A stretch of DNA of 64,000 nt from assembly GCF_964275005.1 (NCBI RefSeq), contig NC_092690.1, forward strand, positions 6,603,836 through 6,667,835. Direction: 5' to 3'. Made by a program: the position numbers and the translations under genes. Within the stretch, counting starts at the first letter, position 1. Each line of letters starts with the position of its first letter. Shown here in pieces: positions 23,801 through 36,691 of the stretch. The notes beneath the pieces were generated by a model. The model worked only from the letters and a program-made list of their open reading frames with translations. It searched no databases and had not been told where the DNA came from. Source of the DNA: Diadema setosum. Taxonomy: Eukaryota > Echinodermata > Echinoidea > Diadematoida > Diadematidae.

Positions 23801-23998
23801 CTGGGTCCCGTTGCATAAAACTTTTTTTAGCAACCTTAGAAAATTCAGGTTGGGATTTGCCCAACCTTATTTTTTTAAGGTTGCTAACATAAGAATGTAA
23901 AATCCGTTGCATAAAAACTCTGGTTGGGAGCTTCCAACCAGAATTTTGTGATTTCAACCGGAAAAAAATCCGGTTGGAGTTTTATGCAACGGGCCCCT
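23801..23998. mobile_element. MITE of the GGGCCCGTTTYATAAA family, copy 2
   Basis: It begins CTGGGTCCCGTTGCATAAAA and ends TTTATGCAACGGGCCCC. Internal inversions include ttgggatttgcccaac and ggttgggagcttccaacc. It lies inside the region bounded by the 136-bp inverted repeats. Non-coding. Confidence 0.8.
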
Positions 23999-26619
23999 GA
24001 AGGAAGGGGGTCCATGACGATATCTGATTACCTGTATGTGTCGAATTGCGTTTTGTAGGTCCATGGTGCCAGTGAGTGTGGCATAACTTCTGCAGGTTTC
24101 CTGTCCATTTCTCTCTCTTTTTCTCTCTTTTGCTTTCGTATCATCTCATCTCTGTTATTCTTAGAGTACAATCGTACTACCACAAGTGTTTTTCCCCCGT
24201 TTTTTGAAGTGATTATCTCGTTTGCAACAATTTAGAGGTGAGTTTTTGTTCGAGTGTTTGTTGAGTTTTTTTTATTGAACACGATGTAGATTATCTACGT
24301 GTGTGAGAGAACATTCATACTTTGTATGTAACTACACGCAGCCGCTGTAGGACACGCAGCCGCTGTCGCGAACTGTCCCTACAGCGGCTGCGTGTATGGT
24401 ACCCACTCGTTTGTTTCCGTGTGCATTTTTACCGTACAGTGTCTTCATCGTTCGTCTTCCAAGCAGCGGGTTTTCACCCTGGTTTCCCTCAACGTAGTTT
24501 TTTACCTCAATTTTTTTTTGCGGTGCAAGATATTCAGTGTATTTTTTCTACGGTAAAATGCCATCGTTGAGATCTCCGTGTATTCATTACTAGTTTTCCA
24601 CCTCCGTTTCATTTTGTGTACAACCAACATTGATCTAAATTAGTCTAACGTAGTTAGCTACAAAGTCTGCAATGTCTGTACGTTTGCTGATGATGTGTTT
24701 TTGTGAGCTGGGAGTGGCTATGGTGGGAATGATATTCAGGGTTTTGCTGTGGTTGAGATGATAGTGATGATGATCACAATGATTCTGGTGATGATATACG
24801 AACCCTTTTGATGATGCAATTTATTTCGTGTGACCATGACGTTGATGATGGCGAGAACGACACGAGTAGCCTAGCCCTAGGCCAAGGACGAAAGTGACAC
24901 TGTCCACGGGGGCTGTTGCTCGCTCATGCACAGGAGTGGTCTAGAGACCTGCATTTCATCATTTTTTTTAAACCTTTTGGTTGTTCACTTGGGTTACTGC
25001 TCCAAAAATTCGTTTCTCTAAAGAAACTCAACGAAAAGGTTGCATCAGGGCTATTCTTTAGTAAATATTAGATCTAAATGGTGATGCTAATTTAGTTTTC
25101 ATTTAGATTTAGAACTCGATGATATCCCATTTTCTTTGCTCATTTTTCAAATAATAAATTATTTAGAACTGTACTTAAATTCTGATGTACTGCATTCACC
25201 ATTGTAAATACATGTATCAATAAAAAAGAGCCCGCTGAGCAGGTGTTTCATTCTATCCTTATCATTTCCTCCCTATTGTTTTGGTTTCCTTCCTGTCACT
25301 TCCTTCTTTGACCCTGGATGGAAGAAAAAAAAAATGCCATCTTGCCATGTAAAGACAGAATACATACCATCATGAAATATTATAACATTAGAATAGTTTT
25401 AAAAGATTATGTAAGTCATCAAAATTCTTGTGTGTGAAAATAGATAATAAATAAAAGGTGATTTCTTACAAAGCAGTTCTTTCAAATGTCCAACAGCCTC
25501 AGAACAGCTTCGATAATGAAGCTAGTGAAATCTGAAAACTATCGTGGCAAAAAGTGATATTGATAGGGATTTTTGTTTAAATTTGTCTAGTTTTATTGGA
25601 TTAGGTCATGAAACTATATGCCACCGATAAAATCACAATCGATCTCAATTTGAACAGAGGCAGTAGGGTAGGAATGACTCAGCAAACAGCTGATTATTTA
25701 TGCGTCGTATCCATGGGCAACTGCGGGGTGACTGCAAGAAGACGCACGAAGTTTAGACTTGAGTCAAGAACTATTATTTATTATTAATTTTTTATTCAAA
25801 ATATTTTTTCTTTGGATTGCAAAAAAAAAGTCAAAATATTTCATATTACGCTTCTAAAATGTATCATGAATATATGAAGTATTTTTATTGTGATTTCATG
25901 AAGAATTAGAATTATTATGAATATATAAATACTAGACGGGCTGAACAATGAAGGCTAATTTTGCTCCAAGAATTTGCAGCCCACCGTACCTGCTGGTGGT
26001 GCATTCCTAGCGTTCTTGCCGCACTCTCCCAGCCACGTACACGCATGCATGCAACAGTCACATAGAGTACACGTTTAGCTACTTCACCGATCTCACTCCT
26101 GATCTCTTGCAAAGAAAACCTTCACAAGTGCAGAAAATTCTCTCGAAACTAAGCCAGACATGAATTTGGAACATACTAGTACATTACAGTGTCAAGACCT
26201 TTTCAGTGGACTTTGATTTCGCTATTTGTCTGTTTAGCTCTTGAATGTACGACTTCTTACGTCCGATTTGTTTTTTACCTCACCACGTTGCACGTGTGCT
26301 GTTTTTTCAACCCCATGCTTCCTCCATATGCACACATGTTGTAAACACACACAAGCCACCGGTGTAGTGGCAGTTTTTTGCTCTAAAACAGTATCCGCCG
26401 GCGGTTATCGTTTCAATCGGCAGTTATCGTTCCGACATGGGCTAAAATCTGCCGCGATAAGTTACGGCAGATACTGTACAGCGGCGGATTTTGTACATAC
26501 CAAAGAGATTTTCCGTAGTGAGGAGAAAAATCTCTTTGGTACGTAGACTACGAGTACTACGTTGTATAGCGTTGCTTAACCTGCCGCGTGCACGTGATCT
26601 TCCAAGCCATACCATAGTC
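23999..26619. other. unassigned interior between 136-bp inverted repeats
   Basis: No convincing gene. It holds two strong hairpins: 24333-24396 (tacacgcagccgctgtagg and its complement) and 26494-26545 (gtaccaaagagattttcc / aaaaatctctttggtac). The rest is AT-rich. No transposase-like frame could be found, which argues against an autonomous element. Confidence 0.5.
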
Positions 26620-26755
26620 TTGAATATTCATTAGCACAGTAGCCAATAACAGAGGCCGTCTCATGAAAACTGCCCCGTGTACAAAGTGAATGGCAAAAAA
26701 AGTGTGTCAGAAAGAGTGTGTCAGATAAAGTGGGTCAGGAAATGGCGTAACCCGT
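26620..26755 (-). repeat. 136-bp inverted repeat, right copy
   Basis: The reverse complement of 23586-23721 except for two transitions. Near-identity of the arms implies a recent event or gene conversion. No target-site duplication is visible outside the arms. Confidence 0.9.
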
Positions 26756-28944
26756 CCCATACACAGTTGTAAATTGTGGGAGCCCGAACGCTTCGAGTTC
26801 GGGCAGGTCGCAACAGTTAGCTTACTGACTCTGTAGACTGTACAGTAAGTCAGTCTCGACTGTCTCATAAGCACATGCAATAGAAGACAAAACAGTATCA
26901 CAAATCACTATACATTAAACTACCATTAGATTAAACAATGCAAACTGGTTTGCCTTATTTCTTGTCGATCCCTAAATGGCAGTAGTATAGTAACCGTAAA
27001 AAGGCCCGTATTACTCCCAATTACTGCATTAGGTCATGTGATTTTACATACAGTGTATTAATACACGCGTGAACGTGGTAACAAAGAACGGCACGACAAA
27101 CGATTGAAATTATTACCGAAGAAATGAAAGATCTAGCCGCACAAAAGCGCAACCCAAATAAGTCATGATTTGTGATCATTTACTCACCTTAATCTTGTAT
27201 AAATCAGCAAGTCTTGCAACGAGAAAGCCCCGCTTCAATGCAATTGCATGGGAGTTCTAGAACGAATGGAAGTGAACTGTCGCGACGCTTTGCTTTGTGA
27301 CACGTATACACATAGCTAGCTCGCTGTATGCGGTGGCGATGCGAGCTTACAAAAAAACGGAGCCTCGATCGTCTTCTCTGATGTGATTGGTTAATTTCCG
27401 GGATTGGCGTGTTAGTCTTTGCTCACGTACTGTTTATGAAACTGGCACGAACAAAAAATGCTATATCATTTTATCAAACACCAACAAACATCTTTATATT
27501 GATTGATTTGCAATCTTAAAGATGAACATCATCCACAATTCAAATCACTACCGATACTGCATTACAAATCCTAACATGTTTGAACGCAACAGTATGATCT
27601 AGATTTTTGTAGCAGACTAACTCTTCTATTTGGAGGTTCAAAATTTAATCTTTCTCAAAAGTGAACCCCTTTCGGAGTAAATAGCACCCATAGAAGTTAA
27701 ATATTTAACCCTAGTCCACGCAAGGGTGCATTGGGTCAAACTCAACCCCAAATTGAACCCTGATTTCTTAGTGTGTAGAATATCGAGATATAGAATTAGG
27801 ATATTGAATTGAATTGAATTGAATTGAATTGAATTGAATTTAATTAGATTTATTTGTTCAGCATAAAAAAATAACAGAAAAAAAAGACATTAATAAATAA
27901 TCATGACAAGCACAGAGTAAATACGAATCTTTGGAATACATAAAGCTGAAGGGAAGCAGCCAATGAGGAATTTAAAGTTTCCTTAAAATCTGGCCGACCC
28001 AGATAATCAAGAAAAAAAAAATTGAATGCATTACGTGGTGGTAATCATTTTCATATTTCAACGAACTGAGTGTGTCTCTTGTCTTGAAGAAGTCTTGAAG
28101 AGAAACGCACTTCCCCTTTCTCTCAGATTTGCAGAGTCACTTCTCACATAAGAGGTGCCTGGATGTGTCCAGGGCTATAATGTTGTAATGGTGGACCGAT
28201 TGAATGAGGAACAGATATACAGTTGTTACACGATGAATTTGTAACAACTTTATAATCCACAATTACAAACGAGCGTCTTAATGACTGCTGCGCAGACCGT
28301 ATCACTCAATAATAGCAGGGAGGTGGGAAGATCTCTTCCCACCTCCCTGATAATAGAATACATAATTATGATATGCATACACTAGTGATAAATGTAGTGT
28401 GCTCATAATACAACAGGCTCCTGATTGTAATAATCGTACCCTATACGTAATGCTTCTGCCCTCTCTTTACCAAGAATGATAACTGAGATATACTAAAAAT
28501 TCAACTTATCCCATTTTTTCTTGGGGCTTCTAGATCACAGATAGGGCTCCCCTTTTTCCCATGAAAGGAGTTGTTCAACTGTAACTCACTCTTGCTGTAT
28601 TATGTATTAATTTTTCCTTCAACCCATATACTGTATTCTTACCTTTTTCTCTTAACTAATTTTTGTTTTAATGTTATATCGTTTTAAGTTCCCTGCCCCC
28701 CCCCCCCCTGCCTCTTATCCTCTTTGGATGTTGAACGTATTACCTCAATAACTATATCTATACAAAGTTGTGTTTTTACTACATTCTGAATAGAATTCAC
28801 AATGCATTTTGTATGAATATGTATGTTGTATCTATTGTAGCCGGTTGAGACTGTCTCAGATATCTCTACCTATATTGTTGAAATTGTTTAAAGATTGTTA
28901 TTTAATCAACTTCAGATTTGTGTGTGTATGTGTGTGTGTGTGTG

Positions 28945-28987
<43 letters not shown>

Positions 28988-29537
28988 GCAATATTCAGTA
29001 AACTCGTCACTGTCATGACTTAAAATGCTGGTAGTTATATAGAAGTCATTCTTGCTTTAAACCACATTTATTTTTAACGCAACATGTGTTAATTCTACGT
29101 TTGAAATATTTCTATATTTACGTTTTGTTCCAAAATTGTAACTTTATTCATTCCATGAAGGTTTTGTGCAATATAATTCTTTGACACGGCGAGCTCTCTC
29201 TCGCTTGTTAGCATCTGCATCAATGTTTCCTGCCCCCCTTTTTCCTATCTTTATTCTCTGAGCTCATAACACTATTTTTCCTTCTGTTTCTATTTCCCTG
29301 CCTTGTCAGATTTCTCTGTTGTTCCCTCCCCCCTCTCTTTCAAATTCTCTCTTTTCTCCTTTGATTCTATGTGAAGCTGCGTCTTGTGAATGATTAATTC
29401 TCATTATGCGTGATCCATACCCAGGCCTTTAATGATATACCACGAATAACACTTATTATGTGGCACATGCTCCTGTTGAAGCCGACTGAATTTGTAGTGT
29501 TTTTACTTGAACAGTTCACTCTCAATGCAGCGAACAA
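26756..29537. other. spacer with minor repeats
   Basis: No supported gene. It contains a degenerate element rich in AACCC/GGGT words (about 27640-27776). A (GAATT)n tract (27808-27842) is followed by retroposon-tail-like sequence. A perfect hairpin with 16-bp arms lies at 28316-28349 (cagggaggtgggaaga), then a C run (28697-28709) and a (TG)n tract (28918-28981). Confidence 0.5.
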
Positions 29538-29699
29538 TATAATTATATAATATTGACTGGCCCTGAGGGAGGTACCAGAAAATATTGCCCAAACTGAAAG
29601 AATATTGCCCGAGTCGAAGACGAGGGCAATATGTTTTCAGTGAGGGCAATATTTATCTGGTACATCCCGAAAGAAAGGCCAGTCAATATCATAATTATT
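29538..29699. repeat. palindromic MITE with GGGCAATAT modules
   Basis: The ends ataattatataatattgac and gtcaatatcataattat are inverted. Inside, aatattgccc and gggcaatat modules repeat on both sides of a centre reading cgagtcgaagacgag. About 162 bp, non-coding. Related words occur at 8320-8350. Confidence 0.75.
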
Positions 29700-29989
29700 A
29701 CCTATCCCCCTAGGTAAATTAAGAAAATATGTAAATACGGCTATACACTATATATGATACAGATCAAGCCACATTTGACTACCTGTAGACCATCAACATG
29801 TTGAATAATTGCAAAATTGTTCATCAATGTATATCATCCAACTCCAACTTCAAAGATACATGTAGTTGTAACAGGCAAACTTCAAACTTCTGAAAGTTCT
29901 TACACTTTATTTTCACTTCTCTTTTAAAAGTTTGAGAGTTGTAAAACTGATGGTCACTGTGCAATTACTGATCACAAATGGACTAGTCA

Positions 29990-30500
29990 TTGCCTAGTGC
30001 TGCTGTAAGTAGTCGACCTCGTATGAGTTGATTTATCAGCGTTCTTCTGCGGTGCGTGTAACTGACACCCTGGACGTCCTGGATGTTTTCTTTTCGTGGT
30101 CGATCGGTGGGGAGAGAGATTCCACTCTCTCTCTTCCCACCTCCCCAAACCGGAAGATTGCACTGTTTTTGTTTTGTGTACGGTGTGTGTAACCGACACG
30201 CAGCAACGTCGCGAACTGGGCAGAGGCGAACGAATATTGCTTGCTGACCTTTTAACCCTGCAAAATATCAACTGCTGACCTTTAACCCTGCAAAATATCA
30301 ACCGGAATTGCCTCGCAAAACTACCTCGTATAGGTAATAATAGCGAATGTCCTGTTGCACGGAGTCAAATTTCAGGTCCCAGGGTTTGTGTTTGATTCTG
30401 AGGAAGTTTCGATATGGCCGGGGAAGTCTGTCGGCCCCAAGGACTTGTTGTGAAGGGAGTCGCCTGTACTGTACAAAGCCTGTCATTTTGTCAATATAAG
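29990..30500 (+). promoter_or_regulatory. possible promoter and first exon of an unknown gene
   Basis: A patch with more CG and GC than its surroundings ends with a well-placed ATG at 30414 (gatATGGCC) and 29 codons to a possible donor AAG|GTTAGG at 30500. No matching downstream exon could be found, so this is only a hint. Within it, a 30-bp unit (ctgaccttttaaccctgc...) is duplicated in tandem at 30243-30301. Confidence 0.15.
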
Positions 30501-31910
30501 GTTAGGCCTATGGAATGGTTTGTGTGCAATACACTCACTATCATGGTACTCGTTGAACTCATTCTTGTTTGTCACATTTTGCATGCAAGGTGTACCCTTT
30601 GTTCTTCCACTTTTCTCCCATCTCTCTCTTTCTCTCTTCCTCTCTGGACTCCTCTTTCTTGTTCTTTCTTTTCTCTCCCCCCCCCCCCCCCACACTCCAT
30701 CTCTTTCTATATCTTTGAATGGATGAGCTGCATTGACGAAATTTGTTCTATTGTTCTCACGGGAATCTTTGAAGCAATAGTAATGTACTCTTTATGTTCA
30801 CTCGTAATTTCTCTTTAAGGTAGGGAATCCCATTTGCATGCCTCAAATGAAGAGTTGTATAAATACAGTGGTATGTTGAAGAGAGTATCATTTTAGAAAC
30901 TCCCATAGAGTATTGAAAGTGGAAGGTAACATTTAGTACATTTTTATTGACCGTTAGATTTTGAATTGAATTTTTTTTCGGGGCTCACCGTAAATTCCAG
31001 TACATTAATAGGCTACCTTTGCAGACCCATGCACTGCATGTGTGTCCATCATGTATATTTTGTATGCATGTCATTTTGTAATGCGCAGTAGAGTATATCA
31101 TTATAGTAGCTGCGCAATATAAATGTCCTTTTATTATTATTATTATTATTGTTATTATCAAAACTTACAAACATTTCTATATGCATTCTTGCCACACACT
31201 CTATATGTTATTACATCAGCCCTTATACTTTTAGATTTGTTTTATAGATAAAAAAAATACAGAAGACTGCAACAAAAAGGCTTAAGTGTGGCTGACACAC
31301 AGAACTAATGAGTAGTTGAGTTTTGTGCATTATTCAAATTGTAGATAACTGTTGACTTCCAAATTTCTCAGCAGTGGCCTAAACAAGTCCACTGAGGTTC
31401 ATATTTAATGTTTTGCTGCATTTGGGGAGGTCTGTAAAAGGTATCCCCTACCTTTAATGCAACAACTTTATTCCCTCCCTTTCTCCCTTTCCCTATCTCT
31501 CTTCTTGATGCACTTTTGTTTCTCCTGCGTTTCTCTTTCATTTCCCATTCTTCTTTCTAAAAATCCTTTTATGACTTCCCCTTTATCTTTTCCCCTCGAT
31601 TTCTTCCTCTCCTCTCTCCCCCTCTTTCTCTCTCACTCTCTCTCCTTACTTCGCTCTTTTCCTGATTTTTAATGCAGTTCTTCCTGTGTTTTTTGACGTA
31701 ACTTGGATTGTTGGCCAAAAGTGCATTTATATCTGCTTCGTGTACTTTGGAACTTTGCAATCCTGTTTTGAATGCACTCTTTAAAATCTGCTCTTCTTAA
31801 ATGCAACATTTATGTAAACTCATATGTTTAATGAACACATTGTTAGTCTTCTAACTTGAAGACTAACAGAAATAAAAATGATAAAACTGAATTGAATGAA
31901 TGAATTAATA
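30501..31910. other. unassigned spacer with pyrimidine-rich tracts
   Basis: CT-rich stretches at 30595-30700 and 31470-31670. At 31085-31157 the sequence gctgcgcaatataaatgtcc followed by (TTA)n looks like the 3' tail of an L2-type retroposon on the plus strand. No gene is seen. Confidence 0.45.
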
Positions 31911-32108
<198 letters not shown>

Positions 32109-32131
32109 AGACTTGGAATTTGTCAACACTG

Positions 32132-34472
32132 ACAAATTAGGTGACCCGATCTGTGCGGAAATTAATGATGTTAGTCCTGATCCAAATAATCATGACCATA
32201 CAGGTTTCATCGGTGTTGAGGGGACATTGGCCGTGTGATGTTTTGATTATCATTTAGAAACGGGAGTCAGACCTGCCATCTTTGGTACCGAATTCCGTAT
32301 ACACTAACGAAGATACAGAATGAAGTATATTTGACCTTTAACCCCACTTTGCACACCCAAGATGGCGTCTCAACAAAAAGTGATTACCTTAAAAATGATC
32401 CTTGTAACATGGTCTTTACGTGTGCGAAATATGGGAAAGATAGGACATGTATTCACCAAGATACAGGATAAAACATTTATGACATTGACCCTAATTTACA
32501 TACCCAAGATGGTGTCCGATCAAGTAGTTGTTATTTTTTGAAATAATGTACGTGACATGAACTAAACATGTGCAAAATATGGGGCTGATACAGCCTGTCT
32601 TTCTTGAGTTATTGCAAAGAAAGTTGCAGAAAGAAATATCTCAACACATCGAAGATAAGCTTTAATTTCAACCAAGTTTTTAGCCGTGATGCCGACGTTG
32701 TATGAAAAAACAAAAGGTACAATGCAATAGCGCGCAGTCGTAGCTACAACATAGTAAAATCTGGGAGAAATTCAAGGAAGGGTAAGTGAGCTAGTACTCG
32801 ATAAAGACAATCATGTCAATTTTCACATCTAGAAAAATTCCCTCCCATAGAGATAACACGTCATAACGAAGATAAAGAAAAAAGTACATATGACCTTTGA
32901 CCCCACTTTGCACAGACAAGATGGCATCTGAGCAAAAAGTGGTTATTTTGTGAAATGATCCTTGTAACATGGTCTTTACGTGTGCAAAATATGGGAAAGA
33001 TAGGACATGTATTCACAAACATACAGGATGAAACATTTATGACCTTTGACCCTAATTTACATACCCAAGATGGCGTCTGATCAAGTAGTTGTTATTTTAT
33101 CAAATAATGTACGTGACATGAACTAAACATGTGCAAACTATGGGGGTGATAGGATATGTTTTTCTTGAGTTATTGCAAAGAAAGTTGCAGAAAGAAAGAA
33201 ATATTTCAATACATCGAAGATAAGCTTTAATTTCAACCAAGTTTTTTGACGTGATGCAGACATCGTATGAAAAAACAAAGAGCACATTCACGATAGCACA
33301 AAGTCTCAGCTACAACATATTAAAATCTGGGAGAAATTCACCGAAGCATAAGTGAGCTAGTGCTCGATAAAGATAGCCATGTCAATTTTCATTTCCAGAA
33401 AAACTGCACTCCCATAGAGATAACACGTAAACTGGTCAAATTTGACAAGATTACTTTCAATCCCTTTTTACGAGGTGATGCCGTCATCTCAGCAAAATGT
33501 TTCTATTACATTAATGAAAGAGCATTACATAAGCTACAACATACTGAAATCTCGGTGAAAATTGGCAAAGGATTAGTGAGATACGCTCGAATGAACTTAA
33601 AATTTGATGACGTTATTTTGAAAATTTACTTTTTTTACTTTATTAAGAAATTTTATATCTTTTAATCATTTTTTCAGCATTGCCGACCCATGAAATGACA
33701 TGTATAACTCATCAGCTTTCAGAATATGTAAAGAAAATGGGGGGGGGGGGGGTCACCGTCCATCCTGACGAGTAAAATCGGATTTAAAATTGGCGTTTTT
33801 TTGGCATAGTTGCACTGTATATCGCCACTGACGCGCGCGCGGAATTTCAACTTTGACGAGCCCGTATGACGTCATATTGAGTCAGATTGACTTGAAACTT
33901 GGTAGAAATATTCCTTGACATTTCAGACATCCGATCAGTGTGAAAAAACGGGAAATTTCTATTGCATATGAGCTGTGCGTGCGTATATGCGTGCGCGCGT
34001 ACGCGTCCGTCCAATTTTTTTCAATTTTTCAAAAAATGCTCCAAATGGTCTGAAACGTGTGCAAAAAAAAATTTCAGCTCGATTTGAGCATACAAATATT
34101 TCAACGCGCGCGTACGCGCACGTTTTAAGAGAAAATATGAATTTTGATAATATGAGTAAAATGTGCATAACTTGAAATATATGTGACGTAAATTTCATTG
34201 AAAAATTCCATTCCATTAATGAGATATGAATGAAAATGTGTTTTCATATAATGACGTCATAGTGACGTCACGGTCGACTGATCACTATGATTTTATTTGA
34301 CCCGTCGTCTTTGGGACATGATACATAGATGGTATAATTTTGACATTGATAGAAAGAACACTTTCTGAGCTAATCGATACACAAATTTTGTCCAGAAATA
34401 AAGAAAGAAGAAGAACCAACAAAGAATCCGTACAGATACAGAAGGTGATCCGAGAGGATACTCGGATCACCT
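32132..34472. mobile_element. 2.3-kb non-coding element with tandem 559-bp units
   Basis: The ends are inverted: TTAGGTGACCCGATC on the left and TCGGATCACCTAATAA on the right. Inside, a unit of 559 bp (32305-32863) is repeated in tandem (32864-33428). Each unit has two half-similar parts, marked by cacccaagatggcgtc-type words, separated by atgatccttgtaacatgg. The right third (33430-34470) is unrelated and contains 'gacgtca' and 'gcgcgcgtacgcg' words. No protein is encoded. Confidence 0.65.
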
Positions 34473-34494
34473 AATAATAAGTTCTTATTCATCC

Positions 34495-34706
34495 AGGGTA
34501 GCCTCTTCAGTGTTGCCACTACCAGAGGGCCCTATTACTATAGTACCCTATCATTGCCAGGTACCCATACACCTCGGTCGAGAGAGACATGGTGAGTAAA
34601 ATTATCTTGTTCAAGAACGAAAGCACTGGGCGGGATTCGAACTCGGGTCCTCCGAACGGTCACAGTCGGAAGTCTTATCGATTATGCCACAGCGCCCCAC
34701 CTAATA
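34495..34706 (-). mobile_element. tRNA-derived SINE, copy 2
   Basis: On the minus strand it starts GGCGCTGTGGCATAATCGA. TGGCATAATCG fits a pol III A box, and GAGTTCGAATCCC, about 45 bases on, fits a B box. The body continues TCACCATGTCTCTCTCGACC and GGGTACCTGGCAATG. It ends GGCTACCCTGGATGAATAAG and then (TTA)3. About 210 bp. Copy 1 is at 12961-13174. Confidence 0.85.
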
Positions 34707-35164
34707 AAAACTGAACGAAAGATTTTTTTTTTTTTTTCTGTCAAGAATACCATGGCCAACTTCATTATCGTCCACGTGACTGTATTTTACGTAGAAACGA
34801 GGGGGACGAGAAATTACATTGGAAAGTGCTGCTATTGCTTCAGTCAAGACTGCCACACGCGCGAAGGCGAGTCTGCTGAATCCAGTCAAAACATCTTATC
34901 AACGGACACAAGAGGGCTCCCAACTTATATTTCACTGGAAACCGCTTCCAGCCACGAGAAAATTTGCTAATGCTGTCCCCTCCGCCCCCGTCCTTCCTTT
35001 CACCATTAGGCCTACCCCCTCCCCTCCCCCTCCCTCCCCCCCCTCCCACTCCTAGACAGATCGAGACGATGGGTTCATTAAGTCAAAAAGAGAATATTAA
35101 CAAAGTGTAAAGGAAAATGTGTATTCCTGTTCTTCTTATTCTCGCTGATGCCTTTCTGTCGGTC
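34707..35164. other. unassigned spacer
   Basis: No gene seen. A poly-T run lies at about 34722-34738 and a CT/C-rich run at 35008-35052. Confidence 0.4.
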
Positions 35165-36096
35165 GAGATGCTCACATTCGGCGGAAAGTATGAAATTTTG
35201 CATGAAGGGGTATTTTAGGGCGCTGATTTCGAATATTGCCGGATCCAAGAGATCTGACCACGGGGTCGGCCGCCATTTTGAATTCCAATATGGCCGCCAT
35301 CACAAAACAAATCTAAAGATCCCTATCTTCAGTTCTGAATGACCTGTGGCACCAAAATTTGGTACACATGAGCGTTTTGGCATATTGAATTTGATGACAG
35401 ATTGATTTGAAGTGTCTGACAAACATCGAATGGCCGCCATTTTGAATTACAATATGGCTGCCTCGACGAAATATTCAAAATCCCTATCTCGATTTCTAAG
35501 TGGTAAGTGACGCTGAAATTAGGTGTAAACAAGTATTTTAACATACTGAGTTAAAATATTAACTAATGTGATGTGTCTGACAAACGCAATGCCTGCTATT
35601 TTGAATTCCAATGTGGCTACGAAGACAAACACTACGACTAACATTCACGGGCATGTCAAAAAGTGCAGCAAAAAGGAAGCATAGTGCACCTTTCACTGAC
35701 GTCACAATGTAAATACAGCAGCGCGCACTCAATCAGTTACAAACGCGCGCTCAATCAGGTAGCCTAATTTACAAACCCGAGATAGAGATTTTCAACACTC
35801 CAACATGGCTACTTTGTATAAAAATTAGAATTGGCTGCCGTGCAGCTTGTCAGACATATCAAATAAGTCTGTTATTGAAGTCATCATATCACCATGCTTT
35901 TACGTATCAAATTCCAATGGCTTATGTCATTCAGAACTGGAGATAGGGATCATTGACGGCGGCCATATTGGAATTCAAAATGGCGGCCGACCCCGTGGCC
36001 AGATCTCTTGGATCCGGCATTTTTTTAAATCTGCGCCCCAAAATACCCCCATTTGCAAAATTTCTTACTTTCCCCCGGATGTGAGCATCTTTTTCA
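35165..36096. repeat. large foldback element with GCCGCCATTTTGAAT modules
   Basis: The left arm (gctcacattcggcggaaag, gccggatccaagagatctg, cacggggtcggccgccat) returns inverted on the right (atggcggccgaccccgtgg, agatctcttggatccggc, ccggatgtgagcat). The gccattttgaattccaat module also repeats in the left half near 35273, 35436 and 35593. No coding capacity is seen. Confidence 0.8.
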
Positions 36097-36295
36097 CATA
36101 TCTGCCCCCACGGCCCCACTATTATGTTTCTACATGAAATTGCAATGTAAGTGTACATGTTATAAGGGGAGAACATTGGGCAAAACGCATTTTCGTTTCC
36201 AGTTATTGCGATAATTTTTAATTGGTCTCAAATAACCGAAAATTAACAAAATTCACCAAATTTTGATTTGGTTACCACATTAAAATCGGCACCAA

Positions 36296-36691
36296 ACAAT
36301 TTAAAGTGTATCTTTGGTCAAAATTTTTTGATATGTGAAAGAGATGTATTCATGTAATCTGTTGCACCAACAATCAGAAAAAAAAAATGTTACATATTAT
36401 GCAATAAAGAAAAAGTATATTTTGATACAGAAAATAAGAACTAAATCAGTGAGTCTGAAAGGAAAGATTATCAACTTTCTTTTGTTCTCAGGAACCAGCA
36501 AGGGATTAAGGAACCAGCAAGAGATTAGGCAGCCTGGGAACAATGGCAAAGTTATAGTCTTCTTTTCAGACCCACTGGCTTTAGTGGTATGTTTATGACT
36601 TTAAATGTATTTTTCTTTGCTAATATTGAACATTTTTGTAGCTCTTACACATATCAAAAAATATTTTTTGGCCAAAGATACACTTTAAGAA
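36296..36691. repeat. foldback element
   Basis: The arm aagtgtatctttggtcaaaa followed by tttgatatgtg is matched inverted at 36652-36689 (cacatatcaaa, ttggccaaagatacactt). The roughly 300-bp interior has the near-tandem repeat aaccagcaagRgatta (36494-36528). Non-coding. Confidence 0.75.

Noticed and set aside
23677-23957. Open frames across the inverted repeat and MITE copy 2
   Set aside because: They cross recognised repeat borders and encode nothing recognisable.
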